A DNA stretch of 64,000 nucleotides from Steromphala cineraria. Lineage: Eukaryota; Mollusca; Gastropoda; Trochida; Trochidae. A program made the translations under genes and the position numbers. The stretch is from assembly GCA_916613615.1 (NCBI GenBank), contig OU744725.1, positions 61,140,575-61,204,574 of the forward strand. Direction: 5' to 3'. Position 1 is the first letter of the stretch; each line of letters starts with the position of its first letter. The notes under the pieces were generated by a model. The model did no database searches, had not been told where the DNA came from, and saw only the letters and a program-made list of their open reading frames with translations. Below, piece after piece: positions 49,452 to 60,259 of this stretch.

Positions 49452-49831
49452 GGTGTCCATGGGTACTCGAGTACTCGAACCAGAGTCAGAACAAGCTGGA
49501 CTCGAGGACTCGAAAAGGAGAGGCCATCGTTTTATATCTAAGTTATTTTAGACTATTTGTCTGTGATGTGAGAAGTTAGTTTATCAACATGACGATCTCG
49601 AAATATTGGTGTCAAATTTTACTGTAAATGACCATGTTTAAGTCAACATATGTGTGGATAATATCTTGGCTGAACAATTAAATAATCTCTTGGGTAAGAA
49701 TTTGGAGTACTCTGGTCCGAGTCTAGTTTGACCCGTGGACACCCTAATTAGATTTCTTACTTTTGATTTTGACAAAAGCCTTTTAATAATTATCTGCCAT
49801 ATATAAGGAAGAACATTAACTAAAATGATAT

Positions 49832-51450
49832 TTGGTGGCATTGAACATGGTGTTAGCCTATATGGTGTACGACTATATGATGACATTGAACATGGTGTTA
49901 GCCTATATGGTGTACGACTATATGATGACATTGAACATGGTGTACGACTATATGATGGCATTGGACATGGTGTACGACTATATGATGGCATTGAACATGG
50001 TGTACGACTATATGATGGCATTGAACATGGTGTACGACTTTATGGTAGCATTGAACATGGTGTACGAGTATATGATGGCATTTAACATGGTGTACAACTA
50101 TATGATGGCATTGAACATGGTGTACGACTATATGATGGCATTGGACATGGTGTACGACTATATGATGGTATTTAACATGGTGAACGACTATATGATGGCA
50201 TTTAACATGGTGTACGGGTATATGATGGCATTGAACATGGTGTACGAGTATATGGTGGCATTGATCATGGTGTACGACTATATGGTGACATTGAACATCG
50301 TGTACAACTGTATGATGGCATTGAACATGGTGTACGTCTATATGGTGGCATTGAACATGGTGTACGAGTATATGATGGCATTTAACATGGTGAACGACTA
50401 TATGATGGCATTGAACATCGTGTACAACTGTATGGTGGCATTGAACATGGTGTACGAGTATATGGTGGCATTGATCATGGTGTACGACTATATGATGGCA
50501 TTGGACATCGTGTACAACTATATGATGGCATTGAACATCGTGTACGACTATATGGTGGCATTGAACATGGTGTACGAGTATATGATGGCATTTAACATGG
50601 TGAACAACTATATGGTGGCATTGAACATGGTGTACGAGTATATGATGACATTGAACATGGTGTACGACTATATGGTGGCATTGAACATGGTGTACGACTA
50701 TATGGTGGCATTGGACATGGTGTACGACTATATGGTGTCATTGAACATGGTGTACGACTATATGATGGCATTGAACATGGTGTACGACTATACGGTGGCA
50801 TTTAACATGGTGTACGACTATACGGTGGCACTGAACATGGTGTACGACTATATGGTGTCATTGAACATGGGGTACGACTATATGATGTCATTGAACATGG
50901 TGTACGACTATTTGGTGGCATTGAACATGGTGTACGACTATATGATGGCATTGAACATGGTGTACGACTATATGTGTCATTGAACATGGTGTACGACTAT
51001 ATGGTGGCATTGAACATGGTGTACGACTATATGATGGCTTTGAACATGGTGTTCGACTATATGGTGTCATTGAACATGGTGTACGACTATATGGTGTCAT
51101 TGAACATGGTGTACGACTATATTATGGCATTGAACATGGTGTACGACTATATGGTGTCATTGAACATGGTGTACGACTATATGGTGTCATTGAACATGGT
51201 GTACGACTATATGGTGGCATTGAACATGGTGTACGACTATATGATGGCATTGAACATGGTGTACGACTATATGGTGTCATTGAACATGGTGTACGACTAT
51301 ATGGTGGCATTGAACATGGTATGCGACTATATGGTGGCATTGAACATGGTGTACAACTGTATGGTGGCATTGAACATAGTGTACGACTATATGGTGGCAT
51401 TGGACATTGTGTACGACTATATGGTGGCATTGAACATGGTGTACGAGTAT
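49832..51450 (+). repeat. 30-bp minisatellite, about 51 units plus two 45-bp units
   Basis: The unit is TTGAACATGGTGTACGACTA followed by TATGATGGCA or TATGGTGGCA. The array opens with two 45-bp units containing TTAGCCTATATGGTG, then keeps a strict 30-bp period apart from one missing G near 50975. Because the period is a multiple of three and the unit lacks stops, very long frames result: 383 codons (49832-50983) then 208 codons, repeating MVALNMVYDY. I do not call a protein. Nearly all unit-to-unit differences would change the amino acid (A/S/T, L/F, D/E/N, M/V), the opposite strand is also open (SRTPCSMPPY), and the single deletion shifts the frame. Confidence 0.93.
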
Positions 51451-51454
51451 CCGT

Positions 51455-52335
51455 CATTGACGGGCAGAGGATATATGTGCTCCAACTTCAACTTTAACAT
51501 CATGGAAATGTCCTCATATTCAGCCCTTGAAACACATCGTCCTTTGAGATGTCAATATATTTCTTTTAGTTTGCATTCACTTTTGACGGAGTTATATTGA
51601 GATTGTCATGCTTCTTGTTGACGATATATATTTACCTGATATTAAAACATTGGAAAGACATATTTACGTCCCAGAGTCACCATCCATACTACAATAAAAC
51701 ACAATGGTTTGACTCCAAGGCGAATTGCTACTTCCCGCTTCTAGCATGTGTTACAAAACAAAAACCAAAATCTCCATAAACATCTGTTCCATGTACAGAT
51801 CTTTTAATCGTATAAAATATTTTGAAGACATTTTTATTTCTGATAAATGTCAAACACACACCGAACTGCATAGGCGAGGTCGCGTTTGCCCATATCAAAG
51901 AGTTGTGGGATATTAATATGCAGGACGTTGCATGTGTGAGCAGTGTTTAACATACACACACTCCTATTGTTGTACATCGCCTTGATCCCTGACTCGAACC
52001 TTTGTGACCCTCCGAGATGTTGGACATATGATTAACATGATTCACTTGATAAATCATTTCTATTTGATTACCAATGTTGTACAGACACAATGAAGTAAAA
52101 ATGTCGTTGTCTTATCGTGAGCATTAATCAATTTTATCATATTATTTTATTTTTTCCTCCGCCAAAAAAGTGGTTTATTTTTTAAAGTATTATAGCTGAA
52201 ACGGATCATAGTTTGACCTTTGGCTAATAAATACCGTGTGAGGTTTGTCTTGATGTCAATAGTAGATTGAAGAGTTAAGAGTGTTTTATTTTCAAGGTAC
52301 TCATAATTATCCATTTTCCAAAATATGGCGGTTTT
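51455..52335. other. No gene recognised
   Basis: Moderately AT-rich sequence between the minisatellite and MITE copy 9. The frames at 51597-51916 are short and unrecognised. Confidence 0.5.
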
Positions 52336-52337
52336 CC

Positions 52338-52681
52338 TTAAAGGGGGAATAAAAGGTGATGTCAGGAAAATGAAAATTAATGGTTCCAATTGAAAGACAA
52401 TCTATTGAAACTAAATGGAGCAGTAATAATTCAATTATATAACGTAAAACTTAGCCACGCGATTCGTTTTTCTTACACAAAATGAATTAAAGGTGTTCAC
52501 AATAAATGGCCGCCAATGGATTTTATGTGAATCTTCATACTTTGTCCTCTAACTATGGATGCTTGGCTTGGGTAATGAGATATTTGACACTGTCAAAATA
52601 ATTCATTTAGCATTAACTTACAATTATCAGTGAAAAATTAAAAATATAAAATTATCAAAAAAGGTGCTACTGCCCCTTTAA
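52338..52681 (+). mobile_element. MITE family A, copy 9
   Basis: It starts TTAAAGGGGGAATAAAAGG, where the usual CAGTAGCACGTTTT segment of the left terminus is deleted, and ends GGTGCTACTGCCCCTTTAA. The internal blocks are intact; the core reads ATAAATGGCCGCCAATGG. TTAA is retained at both ends, so the deletion probably occurred after insertion. Confidence 0.95.
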
Positions 52682-52689
52682 CATACAGA

Positions 52690-53190
52690 GTGTAATAAGT
52701 TCTCTCAAGATTTATATTCCTTTTGTTTCTATGATAGGGTTAAAATTAAAGCACCTTGAGAAACGGAGGGTGAATCTCCTCCTATTTGAAGAATGATTAA
52801 TATGTATGCAACGGAATTCAAAAAGCTGTTTAATGTTATGACAATCCTTTCACTTTTTGAATGAAATATTTGAAAATTTGCATCTTGTATAAGTGTTTTA
52901 TTACTCTTGACAGAATATGAAAGACATTTACGTTTACATAACATTTTATAGGACAACTTAAAGTAATGGTTGATGAATTAGTTGGCTCATAGATATCACG
53001 TAATGATTTTTTTGACTACGTATTGCTGTATATCAAGTATATATAAATTAGTTAATTCATAGATTACTGAATAAATTATGATATTATTGTTTTTAACTTC
53101 TCAACACGTTTTCATTGGAAACATACAATATCCGTACAAATCATACTATCATATCATAGCTTACACCTTTGTATTATTTTATCGATTGTT
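52690..53190. other. AT-rich stretch, nothing recognised
   Basis: No supported feature. Confidence 0.55.
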
Positions 53191-53195
53191 TCTGA

Positions 53196-53560
53196 TTGTT
53201 TTCGAGACCTCTCTATTATTGCATTTCCGGTGGATTGTGCACGTTCCGCCTTTGCGCACACCGGAAATGCCATGCTCACAGTTCCGGTGGAGAGCCCTCT
53301 CTGAAACAGCTAGTCTGTGGTCGCGTCAGACAACCGGCACGTTACGTGACTGAGGCGGTGAATCCCCCTCGCTTCCGTCAGGGGAGTATCAGAAGAGTCG
53401 GCATCAAGAAATCTAAGAGCTTAGAAAAGACAGAGAATTCAATTGGAGGCAGAATTCTGACGGAAGCAGTAAACTCAGACGACCTCCGATCGGGTCAAGC
53501 GGAAATCGTCTGCTGTTTGAGGGAAGGGAGATAACCTCGGTCCGTTTGGCGTGGTGTCAG
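53196..53560. promoter_or_regulatory. CpG-rich promoter or 5' exon candidate with inverted ETS pair
   Basis: GCATTTCCGGTG (53221-53232) and CACCGGAAATGC (53259-53270) are perfect 12-bp inverted copies, each an ETS-type site, spaced by 26 bp. A third, GTTCCGGTGG, is at 53281 and GCTTCCGTC at 53371. CpG is dense through to about 53560, unlike the flanks. A plus frame of 112 codons (53196-53534) crosses the block without recognisable domains. Donor-like GGTATT (53573) and GGTAAT (53579) lie downstream. This could be a TATA-less, possibly bidirectional promoter with a 5' exon. Confidence 0.45.
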
Positions 53561-53599
53561 TTTGACGACTTGGGTATTGGTAATTATAAGAATACTATA

Positions 53600-56030
53600 T
53601 TCGATGTCTTTGTCGTGTTCACACTATCGACAGGCAGTTCCTCGTCGCCTTAAACTGTCACTATAGTAATTACGTTTTATTACATGTAACCCTCCACCGC
53701 AAGGAAGACACTCTTTTGTTCTTTTGGTTCTGTTAACATAGATGGCATGCCATTTTAGCGTCGTTCTCTTTGGATGATACACTTGATACATCCTGAGGAA
53801 ATTACAGATTGAACATTTTTATGTTGGTAAGACATCTATATAGGAAAATGACTTTAGCGTCGACAAAACATAATGTTTGAAATTTATTCTAATAAATACA
53901 CTCAGGGGCATAAGAAACGATACCAACTTTTCAAAAGAGTACAAAACAAAATCATGTTGTAAATGAAATACGACGACGAAACCTTGTGATAGGCAAATCA
54001 GTTGTGAAGAAATCCTCACAGTTTCAAACTTCAAAGTATGATACTTATAATTGTATGACTGCTCAAATACACGAGCGGTACCGAACAGCTTTCTCAATGT
54101 TAGTTTTGGTCATAATCTTTGGAATTGGAATAACAAAATATGAAATTTATATATTGGATAAACTAAAGATGACATCAATAATAAAAACCTTCATTGAAAA
54201 TAATTTGTTCATGCATTTTGTCAATAAGTTGGTTAAAAAAAACAAAAGGGTCATTTTCAATATCTTATCTCGTCTAGTTAAGGAGATTTCTAAACTTCGT
54301 TTTTAGAAAGGCGTGTTTTTCGAAAGCGTTAAAAGATATAGCTTTGAAATTTAAGTCAGTCAGCTCCTGAAGATATGAAATAACCCTGTTTCAGTCGTAA
54401 ATATCTCTCGTAGCTTAACATATCATGTATTTTATATCGTTTCTTTTGTCCATGAGTGTATATAGATTTGGTAGAGGATACACTGACTGAATATGACAAT
54501 CCTGATTAAAGGAACAACATGCACTTATGCACTTGGGTCATGATGATGGTTTCAAATCCATCCAGTTGTGTGAATAATATTATACATGTAACTAGGTCAT
54601 CATCAATGTTCGACGAGAAAGCATTCACTTGGCTTTCTACAATATACAATCGTTTATGGTTTAAAGTAGACATTTAACTATAGATTCTTAAAGTTTTCTC
54701 TCTTTTATATGGTAGTCATGTGTAATGAATGAATATGTTGTTTTACATAACTCAAGTGTTAAAATAGTGTTGTTTTAGCAAAAAGAGTTATTGTTAGTAA
54801 AAGAGTATTTATCTTATATTATCATCTAAGAAAATAAAGAACAGAAAAATGACCAAACAAAATAGGCACCTTGTCTTTTTTATACAAATATTTCATATTT
54901 GTATGATTGGCTTCAATCAACCACGTGGAACTATATTGACACAATTTTGTTGACGTACCTTCAGATTTCATTCATAAAATATTTTTTAAAATGTTTTGAT
55001 AAATATATGATTTTCATGTATTTCCACTGTGGAGCTTAACGATTCACTAAATTCTGACTTCATGGTATGTCTAAACAGACATTTTCTTTATCTAAAAAGG
55101 TACATGTCCTTTTAATTATTATCTCGTAAAAACAGTCATTCATTCTCTTAGTGACAAATATGCCTCAATAACTTCTATTCTGTCGGGACTTCTAGTCTAG
55201 GACTTCCCCTCTTTAAGCTTTAAAAGCAATTATTCAAGTTATGTTTTGCTATATGTGACATACGCCCTTTGGAGATTACAATACTGCAAAACAAGACCAT
55301 TAAAACTCAAACCGCCATGAATGAATCCAGGTTGTGACCGTCTTAGAAGAACACGTCCATTAACAAAGCTGGACATTGGAGATGACCATAAAGTGGACTG
55401 AGTCCACTACCGGTCATTGAGTCTAGACATTGTAATATAGTAAACACTACATATTAGATGTATGTATTATACATATATCAATCGTCCACGTGCCTAATAT
55501 ATTCACATGAATACTGATTGTAAATCTTGGTGTATAAGTATAAATGTCGAGACGCGAAATATGAATATAATTTGTACTTCGGCCTTGCCTTCTTAGGATA
55601 GGTAATACTTAACGTTTTGAATAGAACATATAGAGGTAAAGTCATCTAAGTAGTCTTAAATGGTTGTTTTGTTTGAGTCATATTATTCATGAAATAGAAG
55701 TTCCACTGAATGTAAGTATTAGTCCTATCTTTAAAGTGCTCCTACAGATTCATCTTGACACTAAAACTTAGTAAAACAATTGCAACAGATACAATTATTA
55801 TTTCTCAACATGTTTAATTTTCTTATAATATATTCTTGTATTGTTCACGTAACGATCAAAGGCGCCCACCTTTTATTCCACAAAAAAAGAATAGTGACGT
55901 CCCAAAACAATGGTCCCATGACATCAACATTATCTACGATCGAGGATTTTCAATTCGCGGCCGAATGTGACTTATACAATATGGATACTTTGGAGTAGAA
56001 ATAGCTTAAACGAGTTCTAATCGACATACT
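53600..56030. other. AT-rich stretch, nothing recognised
   Basis: Short frames only (for example 53986-54306 plus, 106 codons, hydrophobic segment near its middle but no family resemblance). A more complex patch at 55300-55440 has no frame. Confidence 0.5.
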
Positions 56031-56035
56031 AGATG

Positions 56036-56211
56036 GGAGATAGAGTAGACCTTACACCATCATGTGTTTTGCAATAAAAAGGTATAGTTTTGCCCTGAAC
56101 TATTATAACGTCAGACAACTCGGCCTTCGGTCTCGATCTTTAATTATAATAGTTCAGGGCAAAACTATACTTTATTGCAAAACATATGATGGTTAGGGTT
56201 ACTCTATTTCC
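56036..56211. mobile_element. Foldback element with about 70-bp arms
   Basis: The left arm (56036-56108) and right arm (56144-56211) are near-perfect inverted repeats. They share GGTATAGTTTTGCCCTGAAC paired with GTTCAGGGCAAAACTATACT, GTTTTGCAATAAA and ACCATCAT. The spacer of about 35 nt contains CTCGGCCTTCGGTCTCG. The transcript would be a long hairpin. No TSD was identified with certainty. High arm identity suggests recent origin or gene-conversion upkeep. Confidence 0.88.
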
Positions 56212-56330
56212 TAAATAAATACCTATTTATATCATTGAAATAATAACAGGAACAACTTCAAAATGGATAGATCAGTGAAGTGCAACGTATATTTATCTTA
56301 TAAACTCTCCTTAAAGTTCTTTGATTGACA

Positions 56331-56388
56331 TGCTAGAAGTTGATGGGATGAAGAAAAGGTACAATGGTTGTGATAAACAACTTCTATA
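56331..56388 (+). mobile_element. Fragment related to the right-edge hairpin element
   Basis: TGCTAGAAGTTGATGGGATG, then AGAAAAGGTACAATGG and ATAAACAACTTCTATA, aligns with 63838-63900 (CATTCTAGAAGTTGCGAAGA, then ATACAACTTCTTTAT). Both have GAAGTTG and CAACTTC bounding about 50 bp. The large hairpin found in the other copy is absent here. Confidence 0.6.
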
Positions 56389-57165
56389 CGTGCGCCTTTG
56401 TTCTAAGTTTCGAAGAAGTTGCAATGACATCAGTTTTAACAATTTTCAAATTTATCGAACGTCACAGTAAATAAAAATGTATTTCAAAATATTACATAAA
56501 ATTCCTAATTCTCCTTTTCGGCTCTGTTGCCTTCATTCATTGACTCTACACCTTATATATTCTGTAAACTAAGTTTATACAGAAAACTTCCAAAAACATC
56601 TAACTATCAATCAATCCTTATGTCAGTACTGAGAAGGCGAGGCCTACAATACATTTCATATATACAACTTTCATAACATAATTGCTTGGTGGTTATAAAC
56701 TGCAACATTGTGAATAACATGTTCGTTCAGACGATTAGGAGTTCAAGAGTTATCAACGTTTGGATGGATAAAATAATATTCTTTTATGTATTTTGTACGT
56801 ATATCATCATAAGGTGGACATACAAGGACAAACTGATGTTCGTCTTCTACAATGTAATTGTATGTATTGCAACATATAAATATTCTGTCTTCTCTTTTTT
56901 TATTTTTTTATCTTCATTTTTCAATTATCAGGTCATAAGAGGAACATCGAAAACGAGCTAAAGTTATTCGAAAGTTTCTTTCATTAAGACATGATAAATA
57001 ACGCTCCGTAAAAATGTGAGTTTTGAAACTGTCAGAATTGTCCATTTATCAAAACCCCAATTTACCTTCTTGTCCCTATACATCAGTTCTGAAATGGACA
57101 CCAATAAGAGCGAAACTGCATGTCTCAAAGTTGTTTGTCACGAGAAGGATTTGTCACTAAAAGTG

Positions 57166-57197
<32 letters not shown>
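57166..57197. repeat. TA dinucleotide microsatellite
   Basis: About sixteen TA dinucleotides with minor interruption at the left. Confidence 0.95.
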
Positions 57198-57203
<6 letters not shown>

Positions 57204-58013
57204 AATCGTTACTCAACATTCAGCAAGACTAAACTTCGACTAGTGAAAGTGAACGCTGGAAGATAAAAAACACATTAATCATAAAATATCAAAGCTCATG
57301 TTTGACCAATAGTCTATAACAAAATAGGGGTCGTATCGTTCAGGTTACACTACAAGAATGAACAGTAAGTTCAACTTCAGTGTCGTCGTTAAGCATTGCT
57401 CTAAGGCTACCTCAAAAGCCAATCCGTGATTTTCATCATATATTATGTTGCTTTAATACGGTCGTACATGGCATAATTCATGTTATGAATAAAAAAATTC
57501 ACACATCTCACACATTCATCTCAAAATGGCAAATATCTTTTTTCAATGACAATGTTAAAAACAGTCATTTATGTTCGCGAGAGCCAACTCCGCACGTTCA
57601 ACTTAGGAAACTAGTTATTTAACCTATCAAACAATATCAACTCGCAACTTTCATTCTGCCTTCGATACGTTTCCAAAATTACGTTTTACTGATTGACGAA
57701 CGTCAATGTCCGGTTTTCGACCAGAATCGCGATCTTCTCATTGTCATTATACAAAGTCGATTAGTTTTAAAATGATACTTTCCTTCAATGATCAATACAT
57801 CTCAATCAGATAGCACTATTGGTAAAGTTGGTATGTATGACCCCTGACAACCTCAGGGTTTTTTGCAACAGACTAAAGGACTTCATTCAGAAAGTCAGAA
57901 CTTCTTTACACAATTAACTTCATGGTTCAGCGAACTTTAAATCAAAGACCAAGTTTATTAATGGTCAACGACAAGAACAATTGAATACCTACATCAGATG
58001 TCCAAAAATATCG

Positions 58014-58111
58014 GAGCCCCCCTCCCCCCTCCCATTTCTCCATTGTCCCCCACCCCTGCCAACAAATCTACCCCCTTTGCCCTGCCCTCTGCCCTATCCT
58101 GTCCCCCCCAC
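58014..58111. repeat. C-rich low-complexity tract
   Basis: Runs of C (CCCCCCTCCCCCCTCCC, CCCCCCCACTCACTG and others) dominate nearly 100 bp. The minus strand could form G-quadruplexes. It borders a more complex island to the right. Confidence 0.85.
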
Positions 58112-58129
58112 TCACTGAACCAGAGAAGT

Positions 58130-58560
58130 CAGGGTCGTCCCGGGCCCATAAGCTCAAGACAATGACAAACTATATAAATCATATTCCTCATAACCCTGCG
58201 TCCATTATTCCTTGCCCGAGTCAATCAAAGAGCAGCGTTTCCGAGGTAGGAGCCTGGCGGTCTGATCGGAGGAATCAAGTCGGGACTGTAGGACAGGGTC
58301 AACCATCAATTAAACATCAGACATTCACCTCCTACCCTCTTTCATTCTCTTCTTTAAGCTTTTATCAATTTCAACCTTGGGAAATTTTGATATAATGAAG
58401 ACAAACGATTGGGAAAGAGTAATGGTAGCTGGGCTGATATCGCGTGATATTCAGCTGTGAGCGGTGCTGCATTACTTTCGCTGTATGCCTCTTATACCAC
58501 AATGCTTCATATCTCACAAGCGTTTTATGATTCGGCGTGCCATCCAGTTCGTCGTCTATG
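58130..58560. promoter_or_regulatory. GC-richer island, candidate conserved noncoding DNA
   Basis: Complex sequence. GATATCGCGTGATATTCAGC (58436) contains an imperfect palindrome. The 77-codon plus frame at 58162-58395 is unrecognised. The regulatory reading rests on composition only. Confidence 0.22.
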
Positions 58561-58689
58561 ATAAAACGGTATTTGATATGTTGATCTCATCTCTACAAAA
58601 GGAGTAATCTAGCACCGTCATGTTGTCATTTTATAATGATTTTTGTTATTTTTACAATAAGAACATCTTCACTGACAGAAATGTTTTGT

Positions 58690-59036
58690 TTAAAGGGACA
58701 GTAGCACGTTTTTTAAATTTTCATATTTTCAATTTTCACAGAATTGTACGTTAATGCTATATGTATTATTTTTATAGTGTCAAAAATCTCATTACACAAA
58801 CCAATCATCCATAGTCAGAGAACAAATTATAAAGACTCACATCAAGTCCATTGGCGGCCATTTTTGTGTGAAGTCTTTTAATTCATTTTGTACAAGAAAA
58901 GAAATCGCATGCCTGAACTTAACATTATATATTGATTTATTACCGCTTCATTTAGTTGAAATACATTGTCTTTCATTTTAAACTATTATTTTCATTTTCC
59001 TGACATCACCTTATATCCCCCCTACTGCCTCTTTAA
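58690..59036 (-). mobile_element. MITE family A, copy 10 (inverted)
   Basis: The plus strand starts TTAAAGGGACAGTAGCACG, then has CCATTGGCGGCCATTTTTG and CTGACATCACCTTATATCCC, and ends CCCTACTGCCTCTTTAA, where the GTGC of the terminus and the adjoining A run are lost. TTAA is present at both ends. Confidence 0.95.
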
Positions 59037-59059
59037 AGGGAAACTCCGTGAGTTGTTTC

Positions 59060-60055
59060 TTTATATACGTCATTTACGTATTACAGATTAGTTGTACATG
59101 GGCCAATGGTCCTCCTACTGATCTAAGGTTCCTTCTATATGTTCAGCAATTCAGTGATTGTATTTAAATCCAGAAGTACTATATGTACCGAAACATATAA
59201 TTGGAACTCAATTGGTGTGTGCCAGTATACATCAAGTCGCGTTATTTGGTCGGACAATATACAATAAGACAAACAAGATTTAAAGACATATCTTAATATG
59301 AAAAAACGGCAGACCGAAGTTGTTACTTATTGTACATGAGAGCTTGATTAAATGACTTAAACATCTATGCAAAATTTTAATTGATATGTTTAGCGAGTGA
59401 GTTATTGTTTTGGGCAATATTTAAGCCATTAGCGGCGTTTGATATGTTGGCTTTTGTTCCTGAAAATTGTTTTTTGAACTTCATTAGAACCAATTACTTG
59501 CGATATATTTGGCATTTGGGGTGAATTTTGATGATATTTTATATTTACACCGTCATGTAATGTATTTTGGCATGTGTGTTTAAATTAGATATAAATAAGA
59601 TAAATTATTGTAAAATGAATAAGGGTAGTTTCTGACAGTGGTTAACTAATCGTTTTAATAAATTTCAAATTCAAACAATTAGCATAAGGATATACGGTAA
59701 ATGAAATATCTGAAGGGCTTGAAATATGACGAGCATTTGGTTTGCAAATAAGTGTTTCTTTGTTTGTATTTTAAATATGAGCTTAGTGTAAATATAGATT
59801 GTTACAAATTTAAAAAAGGAAGCTAATTGATAGTTATTATAAATATACTGAAACATACAAGGTTATTCCCCTAGATGTAAACAGGTGCGCCTATTTATAT
59901 CAAAGAAGAATCTGAAACATACAAGCTTCTACAGAAAAATACACAAAAATATGACAACGATGTCTAACCGTGTTAAGTAGTAACACGTTAAAAGTTGGTT
60001 TGCAAACGTTACCAATTTGTCACTGACAATGTAAGCCAAAGCAGATGGCTAAAAA
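59060..60055. other. AT-rich stretch, nothing recognised
   Basis: No supported feature. Confidence 0.55.
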
Positions 60056-60059
60056 AAAC

Positions 60060-60250
60060 GCTTGTTCGCGGTGCAAAACGTCAGGGGTTAATATTTCACA
60101 TTACACCGGTCTAGCATACGCGGTGTCGCTTCCACCCAAGTCGATACACGCTGTGCCTGTTACGCATGCGCTAAAAGTGTCCGGGTGTCTGTAACATATC
60201 ATCGCTACGTCACAAGAGGTCAAAGGGCACCTGCAAAGGTTGTCCATCAA
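60060..60250 (+). promoter_or_regulatory. Dense regulatory motif cluster: NRF1-like, CRE, DR1, E-box
   Basis: Within 75 bp are ACGCATGCGC (60162-60171, NRF1-like), TACGTCA (60206-60212, CRE half-site), AGGTCAAAGGGCA (60217-60229, DR1 nuclear-receptor site) and GCACCTG (60227-60233, E-box) overlapping it. The block is CpG-richer than its flanks. This could be a promoter or enhancer; no exon is visible. Confidence 0.4.
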
Positions 60251-60259
60251 AATTTGGCT

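Noticed and set aside
49825..51450. CRISPR array
   Set aside because: Units are contiguous with no unique spacers, and the context is animal nuclear DNA.
49832..51600. 383- and 208-codon frames as a repetitive protein gene
   Set aside because: Unit length is a multiple of three and the unit lacks stops, so openness is automatic. Variation is mostly amino-acid changing, the other strand is open too, and there is a frameshift in the middle.
53986..54306. 106-codon plus frame with a hydrophobic segment
   Set aside because: AT-rich composition explains the Ile, Lys and Phe content. No family resemblance, and an overlapping minus frame of similar length exists.
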